Virus record (IMG/VR): IMGVR_UViG_3300035698_000231
Span: 1 to 35,250 of that record
DNA: 35,250 nt
Reading direction: 5' to 3' (one strand)
DNA from: a virus
Below the pieces are notes generated by a model. It was not told where the DNA came from and did not search any database. It saw only the letters and a list, made by a program, of their open reading frames with translations. Below are positions 31,041 to 35,250 of the stretch, in pieces (the stretch's first letter is position 1; each line of letters begins with the position of its first letter). The translations under genes were made by a program, and so were the position numbers.

Positions 31041-32442
31041 AACCAATCAGGAGCTCGCTCAGGAGCAGTTAGACTCCATGGGTATACAGTGGAAAGGCGC
31101 AGAGATGAAGCCCTTCTCGCCGTCTATTAACCCGTTCAACCCTAACTTTCGGGCGACGGTAGGTAGCAAGCTGCGTGAGTGGATTGACGATAGTGGTATA
31201 GGCGGTGGTTATAGGCAAGGGCTTATCAACGCTGGGGAAGGCATTGAGACAGCTATAGACTTCACGCCGATTATTGGTGACGCGGTAGGGGTTGGTGATA
31301 CGGCGCAATCTATTCGTCAAGGCGATTTGTTAGGCACTGCAATCAATGGCGGCTCGGTTATGCTTGGCGCTATCCCTATAGCCGGCGATGTCTTGGCTAA
31401 GGGGCTAAAGAACCTGACCAAAGAAGAGATCAATCAGGGCGCGATGTCATCTCTTCGCGAGGCATTGAACGTGCCCATTGAAAGATTTGAGCCATTGGTC
31501 GGCGCCCCGAAGTACAGCGGCCCTCTTGATCCTGCTGGCGTAGATGCTCCCACGGCTCGATTTGCAATGGTGACCGCAGAGAACCCGCCAAACATGAGCC
31601 TGACTGATTCGGAAAATATCCTTAGAAGCGAGCAATTAGGCGAAGAGCTAATAAGGGAATACGGCCCAGACAACGTATCTCTGGTAAAGGGTGATTACGG
31701 AAGTCCTGAGCGAACTTATATGGTCGAAGGCATGGACCCAATTGCTGCGGCCAACATCGGCAACCGCTACGGTCAGGACTCAGTATTTACGGACAGAGGC
31801 ATACTATATACCTCTGGGTCCGGCAGAGCTGGCGCAAGGGAGCAGATCAATCCGCTGACTGGCGAGTACGGGCAGCAGATCTACAAACCTAACATAGACT
31901 CTGAGCTGGACAGTTTCTACACTGAGATACAGCCAAAGCGCGGCGATCCTATCCGGTTTAGTTTTCCTATAGACTTCAACACTAAGCTCGAATACCCCAG
32001 TGGCGAACTGGCACCTGCAAGCGCTAGAGGCGTTCACTTTAGCCGGCAAGAAGGATTGACTGAGACAAACCCAGAATACTACGGCACAGGTTCAGCTGGG
32101 GCAGAGCAGGCGTTTGTAGGTCGCGGGCGTAGAGCGTATGGGGAAGGACCGCTAAGGACGTATTTCTACACGCCCTCAGGTTCTGAGCTTGACGTAAGGC
32201 CAGAGCAAGTAGTGACTGGCGCTAATCGTTACAAGAGCACTCTGAATAACCTATATGACATCAAGAGCGACCCTGAGGGGTTGGTGCCATTTTCTAAGGG
32301 CCGTACTGACTTAGAGCGAATGGTGCAGTCACGAGGCTACTCAGGGATACTAACCGACTCGCTATCCAGCCCAGAAATGGGCAGGTCCGGATCTGCTGCG
32401 GTATTTGGTAATCAACCGGTATCAAGTCTACGGGAGCCCTAG
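31033..32442 (+). CDS. Toxin-like protein encoded between portal and scaffold
   Basis: A 469-residue protein; I chose the GTG at 31033, overlapping the portal stop. Residues 70-125 are a Gly/hydrophobic segment (TPIIGDAVGVGD, LGAIPIAGDVLAKGLK) like the pre-toxin regions of polymorphic toxins. The C-terminal part contains GVHFSRQEGL then YYGTGSAGAE, GRRAYGEGPLRTYFYTP and YSGILTD, a HFSR...GTG.GAE...YFY pattern I associate with phage polyvalent/effector proteins. An ejected enzyme or inner-virion effector is plausible. The enzymatic class (for example ADP-ribosyltransferase-like) is not established. Confidence 0.5.
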   Translation: MAKTNQELAQEQLDSMGIQWKGAEMKPFSPSINPFNPNFRATVGSKLREWIDDSGIGGGYRQGLINAGEGIETAIDFTPIIGDAVGVGDTAQSIRQGDLLGTAINGGSVMLGAIPIAGDVLAKGLKNLTKEEINQGAMSSLREALNVPIERFEPLVGAPKYSGPLDPAGVDAPTARFAMVTAENPPNMSLTDSENILRSEQLGEELIREYGPDNVSLVKGDYGSPERTYMVEGMDPIAAANIGNRYGQDSVFTDRGILYTSGSGRAGAREQINPLTGEYGQQIYKPNIDSELDSFYTEIQPKRGDPIRFSFPIDFNTKLEYPSGELAPASARGVHFSRQEGLTETNPEYYGTGSAGAEQAFVGRGRRAYGEGPLRTYFYTPSGSELDVRPEQVVTGANRYKSTLNNLYDIKSDPEGLVPFSKGRTDLERMVQSRGYSGILTDSLSSPEMGRSGSAAVFGNQPVSSLREP

Positions 32443-32612
32443 TCGGCTCCTGTTAGAATCCTGATCTTTCCTTCGAGCTCTTCTTCGAGCTCTTTGGATC
32501 GCTCAAACTCACCGTAAGCGTGACAGCTCAATATCTCCCCCACCATTGCCATCAAATCATCTGAGATCTGATCGGGATCGTCTGTCTCAAATACTTCGAA
32601 TAAATCACTCAT
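32439..32612 (-). CDS. Minus-strand 57-residue acidic protein (moron candidate)
   Basis: A complete frame on the minus strand begins with ATG at 32612-32610 and ends with TAG, tail-to-tail with the toxin-like gene. The product (MSDLFEVFETDDPDQ start; helix KELEEELEGKIRIL) is acidic and helical with phage-like codon choice. GGTGAT lies upstream as a ribosome site. A minus-strand TAAAAT could be its -10. It is the only protein gene I would place on this strand. Function is unknown; it may be an antidote or regulator for the toxin-like gene. Confidence 0.58.
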   Translation of the reverse strand: MSDLFEVFETDDPDQISDDLMAMVGEILSCHAYGEFERSKELEEELEGKIRILTGAD

Positions 32613-32724
32613 AAATCACCGTTGGTCAAATTGACTAGATTTTGTTGATTTTAACCTGTTTATGCTATAATCACCAACAGGCCACCAGACCTTCATCTGG
32701 GCATTTACCTTTAAGGGGCACAAC
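32613..32724. other. Divergent intergenic region upstream of scaffold
   Basis: About 110 bases between the minus-strand gene and scaffold. It has a perfect GTCAA-A-TTGAC palindrome just left of the promoter, which itself is flanked by an inverted repeat. It can drive transcription both ways. Confidence 0.55.
32645..32681 (+). promoter_or_regulatory. Promoter with extended -10 (TGCTATAAT) and flanking inverted repeat
   Basis: TTGATT (32645-32650), a short 15-base spacer, and TG-C-TATAAT (32663-32671). CCTGTT (32655-32660) and AACAGG (32676-32681) flank the -10 as an inverted repeat, the same arrangement as in the two early cassettes. It probably boosts scaffold and coat expression. Confidence 0.66.
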
Positions 32725-33555
32725 ATGAGCGAGCTGCAACCAGAAGACAACTACGAGTACGAATCCGAGGACGACGTAACCACGGAGCCGGAGGTAGAAG
32801 AAACTGAAGATTCTGCTGAGGGGCAGGATACCGATTCAGCACCGGAGGCGGGGGAGACCCCAGAGAAAGAAATCAAGTTCGATGAAGAGCAGCAGCGTGT
32901 ATTTAACGATGCAGTCGGCAAGAAGGTTTTCAAGCTTCGAGAGAAGGAGCGTGAAGCCGAGTCGCTGAAAAAGCAGTTAGATGAGTTACAGGCCAAGCTT
33001 GGAGAACGTCAGGCGCCAAAGATTCCAGATCTGCCGGATCCGTTTAGACTCTCAGATGAAGAGTATAGACAGAGCCTACATAGAAGGGATCAGGCGCTTA
33101 GAGCCGCTGCGGAATACGATATGCAGCAGCAAGCCGTCCAGCAGCAGCAGCAAGCGCTAAAGCAGCAGGAATGGCAAAAGCAGCAGGAGGAAATGACCAC
33201 TAAGGTTAAGTCCTACTCTGACAGGGCAACTAAATTCGGCATTACGCCGGAGCAGTTACAGGAAGCAGGCAACGCGGTAGCGCAGTTTGGGATCGACGAA
33301 TCTCTCGTGAATATTATTCTTGATGAGACCGACGGGCCCCTGATTACCAAGTACCTTGCCAAAAACCCGTTAGAGCTTGACGCGTTGCGATACCTGCCGC
33401 CAGCGCAAGCAGCAGTAAGGATAGCGACAGAAATCAAGCAGAAAGCTGCATCGCTTAAACCCAAGGTAAATAACGCTCCGGATCCGCTGGAGCAGCCTCA
33501 TGGCGCTGGAAGTGCCCCCAAACCTAGGGGCCCGCAAGGCGCTACATTTGAATAG
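32725..33555 (+). CDS. Scaffold-type capsid assembly protein
   Basis: A 276-residue protein with acidic N terminus (residues 1-50), charged coiled coil (REAESLKKQLDELQAKLGE), Gln-rich helix (115-155) and a C terminus with Pro/Lys. This is the usual scaffold composition, and it lies directly before coat. Scaffold directs coat polymerisation around the portal and then leaves. The assignment is by position and composition; sequence identity to P22 gp8 is not obvious. Confidence 0.78.
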   Translation: MSELQPEDNYEYESEDDVTTEPEVEETEDSAEGQDTDSAPEAGETPEKEIKFDEEQQRVFNDAVGKKVFKLREKEREAESLKKQLDELQAKLGERQAPKIPDLPDPFRLSDEEYRQSLHRRDQALRAAAEYDMQQQAVQQQQQALKQQEWQKQQEEMTTKVKSYSDRATKFGITPEQLQEAGNAVAQFGIDESLVNIILDETDGPLITKYLAKNPLELDALRYLPPAQAAVRIATEIKQKAASLKPKVNNAPDPLEQPHGAGSAPKPRGPQGATFE

Positions 33556-33570
33556 GAAAGGTAATAGATC

Positions 33571-34833
33571 ATGGCTAATAATTTAAACAGTAACGTCACA
33601 CGGAAAGTCGCTCGCGTCTTTCTTGATGCTTTTGAAGCTTCACGAGTTCTAACCAAGACAGTAAACACGCAGCTCCTGAGCGGCAAGTTCAACCCGTCTT
33701 CTGGTTCTAACGTAGACTTCAAGCGCCCGCACGACTACAACTCTATCCGTACTTCTGGTGGTGATATCAGCGGTTCTGATAAGTCAGACATCATTGCAGG
33801 TAAGGCAACTGGTACAGTACAAGACTACTTCACTGCCGCTACTGAGTGGGGCAATGTTGAGGAAGCGCTTGAGCTAGACCAACTCGACCAAATCCTTGAG
33901 CCTATGGCCCGTCGCATTGTGACTGACCTTGAGCTTGATCTTGGCGCGTACATGAACAAAAACGCTTCACTCAAGTATGGTACTCACGGTAATGCCGTTG
34001 ATGCTTGGGGTGACGTTGCTGGTGCTGGTGCATTGATGGACTCTATCGGCGTTCCAATGAGCGACGAGAAGTATTACATCATGAACCCATTCACTACTAC
34101 TGCGCTGTCTTCAGCTCAGAACGGTTTGAATGCGGCTGATGGCCTTGTTCGCACAGCATGGGAAAAAGCACAGATCAGCCAGTCTTTCGGTGGCATGATG
34201 GCGCTTACTTCTAACGCACTGCCTAGCTACACTTCAGGTACTACTACTGACCGTGCCGGCGCACTAGCAGCGGCTCCTGACGCAACTTACGTCACAGCTA
34301 AAGACACTATGACTCAGGTTCTTTCTTTGAACGGTCTGGGTACTGGTACTATCAAAGCTGGTGACATGGTAACTATCGCAGGCGTTAATCGCCTCAACGT
34401 AGCTACTCGTCAGCCTATGATTGACGCAACTGGCGCTGTCGTTCCTTGGACAGGCACTGTGCTCGCAGACGTAACGATTGCAGGCAACGCTGCTACAGTT
34501 ACTGTTTCAGGTGCTGCTATCTACGAGGCCAACGGTCAGTACAACAACGTAGACGCTGCTCCTGCAAACGCTGCGGTTGTAACGATCCTTGGTGCTGCTT
34601 CAACTCTGTACCAGCCTAACCTCTTCTACACGAAGCAAGCGTTCGGCATGGGCACTGTTAAGCTGCCTAAGCTCTACTCAACTGACACTATCGCTACTAC
34701 TAGCGACGGTATGTCAATCCGAGTATCTAAGTACGCAGACGGTGACGCGAATACTCAAAAGATTCGTTTCGACTTACTCCCTGCATACGCAACCTTCAAT
34801 CCGCTGTTTGCGGGTAAGGGCTTCGGTGTATAG
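33571..34833 (+). CDS. P22-type major coat protein
   Basis: A 420-residue protein, close to P22 gp5 (430). HK97-fold features: N-terminal arm, SGSNVDFKRPHDYNSIRTSGGD, and YYIMNPFTTTALSSAQNGL then SFGGMMALTSNALPSYTSGT, matching the P22-coat family. The stretch at about 230-350 (IKAGDMVTIAGVN...VTVSGAAI) matches the inserted Ig-like domain of P22 coat. Strong GGAAAGG site. A terminator hairpin follows. Confidence 0.92.
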   Translation: MANNLNSNVTRKVARVFLDAFEASRVLTKTVNTQLLSGKFNPSSGSNVDFKRPHDYNSIRTSGGDISGSDKSDIIAGKATGTVQDYFTAATEWGNVEEALELDQLDQILEPMARRIVTDLELDLGAYMNKNASLKYGTHGNAVDAWGDVAGAGALMDSIGVPMSDEKYYIMNPFTTTALSSAQNGLNAADGLVRTAWEKAQISQSFGGMMALTSNALPSYTSGTTTDRAGALAAAPDATYVTAKDTMTQVLSLNGLGTGTIKAGDMVTIAGVNRLNVATRQPMIDATGAVVPWTGTVLADVTIAGNAATVTVSGAAIYEANGQYNNVDAAPANAAVVTILGAASTLYQPNLFYTKQAFGMGTVKLPKLYSTDTIATTSDGMSIRVSKYADGDANTQKIRFDLLPAYATFNPLFAGKGFGV

Positions 34834-34847
34834 CACTGACTGATGAT

Positions 34848-34863
34848 GGGGGCTTCGGCCCCC
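34848..34863 (+). terminator. UUCG-capped terminator after coat
   Basis: GGGGGC-TTCG-GCCCCC, a perfect 6-bp GC stem with a UUCG tetraloop, lies 14 bases after the coat stop. The following TGATTCTTTA is a weak T tract, so it may attenuate rather than stop transcription into the tail genes. Confidence 0.75.
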
Positions 34864-34896
34864 TGATTCTTTATGGTAATCAGCAAGGTGCGAATA

Positions 34897-35055
34897 ATGG
34901 CTGGACTGTACGAAAACATCCACAAGAAGCGCAAGCGCATCAAGCGTCAAAAAGCTGAAGGCAAGACTCCTGAAAGAATGAGGAAGGCTGGGTCGAAAGG
35001 CGCACCTACTGCACAAGCGTTTAAACAATCAGCTAAAACAGCAACATTTGAGTGA
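34897..35055 (+). CDS. Small very basic protein after coat
   Basis: A 52-residue protein. ATG at 34897 with an AAGGTG site is preferred to 34873. It has a Lys/Arg helix (YENIHKKRKRIKRQKAEG) and ends KTATFE. Its MAGLYENIHKKRKRI...GSKGAPT pattern is a conserved phage type in head-gene clusters. It might bind packaged DNA or the coat interior; the function is unknown. Confidence 0.65.
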   Translation: MAGLYENIHKKRKRIKRQKAEGKTPERMRKAGSKGAPTAQAFKQSAKTATFE

Positions 35056-35063
35056 GGTGACTT

Positions 35064-35177
35064 ATGCCAATGGTTAAAGGAAAGAAATTCCCTTACACGA
35101 AAGAAGGCAAGGCAGCGGCTGACAAGGCCATGAAAAAGAAAGGCAAGGCTAAAGCTAAAGGAGCTACATACGAGTAA
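35064..35177 (+). CDS. Small Lys-rich basic protein, complete copy
   Basis: A 37-residue protein starting MPMVKGKKFPYTKEG, followed by AADKAMKKKGKAKAKGATYE. The GKKFPYTKEGKxAAxKAMKKKG pattern is common in phages between coat and head-completion genes. It overlaps the gp4-like ATG by one base (TAATG). Its second half is repeated at the window start because the genome is circular. Role unknown; a DNA- or coat-binding function is possible. Confidence 0.7.
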   Translation: MPMVKGKKFPYTKEGKAAADKAMKKKGKAKAKGATYE

Positions 35178-35250
35178 TGGCTACTGTAGCGCAAGTCGCA
35201 AAAGCATCACTCCAGCGAATTCTGGTTCAAGCATCTGAGTCTCCTCTGGA
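35124..35250. repeat. Terminal repeat, right copy (circular overlap)
   Basis: Same 127 bases as the window start. It contains the end of the 37-residue gene and the first 75 bases of the gp4-like gene; that partial second copy (35176-35250) should not be counted as another gene. Confidence 0.9.

Noticed and set aside
1-35250. CRISPR array, tRNA genes, insertion sequences, integrase or attachment sites
   Set aside because: No regularly spaced direct repeats with unique spacers, no tRNA-like T-arm/cloverleaf, no transposase or integrase frame and no att-like duplication were seen. The 156-base repeats are coding.

Overview
The window is a complete, circularly closing genome of a tailed double-stranded DNA phage with P22-type (short-tailed, podovirus-like) virion architecture. 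The first 127 bases recur at the end (1-127 and 35124-35250) and the last gene reads in frame across the join, so the unique sequence is about 35.12 kb. Terminase, portal, scaffold, coat, gp4-like and gp10-like genes follow the P22 order. ERF, lambda-exonuclease-type, NinG and DUF3310 genes, Shine-Dalgarno leaders and sigma70-like promoters suggest a gammaproteobacterial or similar Gram-negative host. The tail-fibre style resembles aquatic phages; the host is inferred, not shown. I see no integrase, lysogeny repressor module, DNA polymerase or RNA polymerase, so the phage probably uses the host replisome and transcription machinery and is probably virulent.

Layout, all on + unless stated. 1-8598: head completion (gp4-like, gp10-like) and a run of long helical or low-complexity proteins that look like ejected inner-virion proteins. 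8615-15022: a lambda Stf-like tail fibre, then three tandem paralogous proteins, each with seven repeats of about 52 residues and predicted to fold as seven-bladed beta-propellers, then a small conserved protein. 15022-17684: an HTH-metallophosphoesterase fusion and the lysis region (membrane-anchored coiled coil, holin-like protein, possible embedded lipoprotein, T4-type lysozyme). 17691-17861: a hairpin and an early promoter. 17862-21542: the recombination operon (ERF annealing protein, exonuclease, a protein with an SSB-like acidic tail, Cro-like HTH, NinG, DUF3310). 21543-22313: about 770 bases of structured DNA without a convincing protein gene. It holds a + terminator and, on the minus strand, a promoter, operator dyad and terminator that together look like a roughly 140-nt small RNA gene. 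22314-24527: small early proteins, including two cassettes with near-duplicate promoter/operator/RNA-hairpin leaders but unrelated genes. 24528-24653: short repeats and an inverted repeat just before an SF2 helicase and a zinc-finger-only primase-like gene. 26810-34833: TerS, TerL, portal, a toxin-like protein, a minus-strand 57-residue gene, scaffold and coat, followed by small basic proteins that close the circle.

How it works together (inference): the exonuclease, ERF protein and NinG would form a Red-like recombination pathway producing concatemers for headful packaging by TerS/TerL. The gp4- and gp10-like proteins close the head, and the ejection proteins carry DNA across the envelope. 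The fibre and three propeller proteins would set host range. The features most worth following are the propeller triplet, the duplicated leader cassettes, the minus-strand RNA gene, the toxin-like virion-cluster protein and the SSB-tail mimic.
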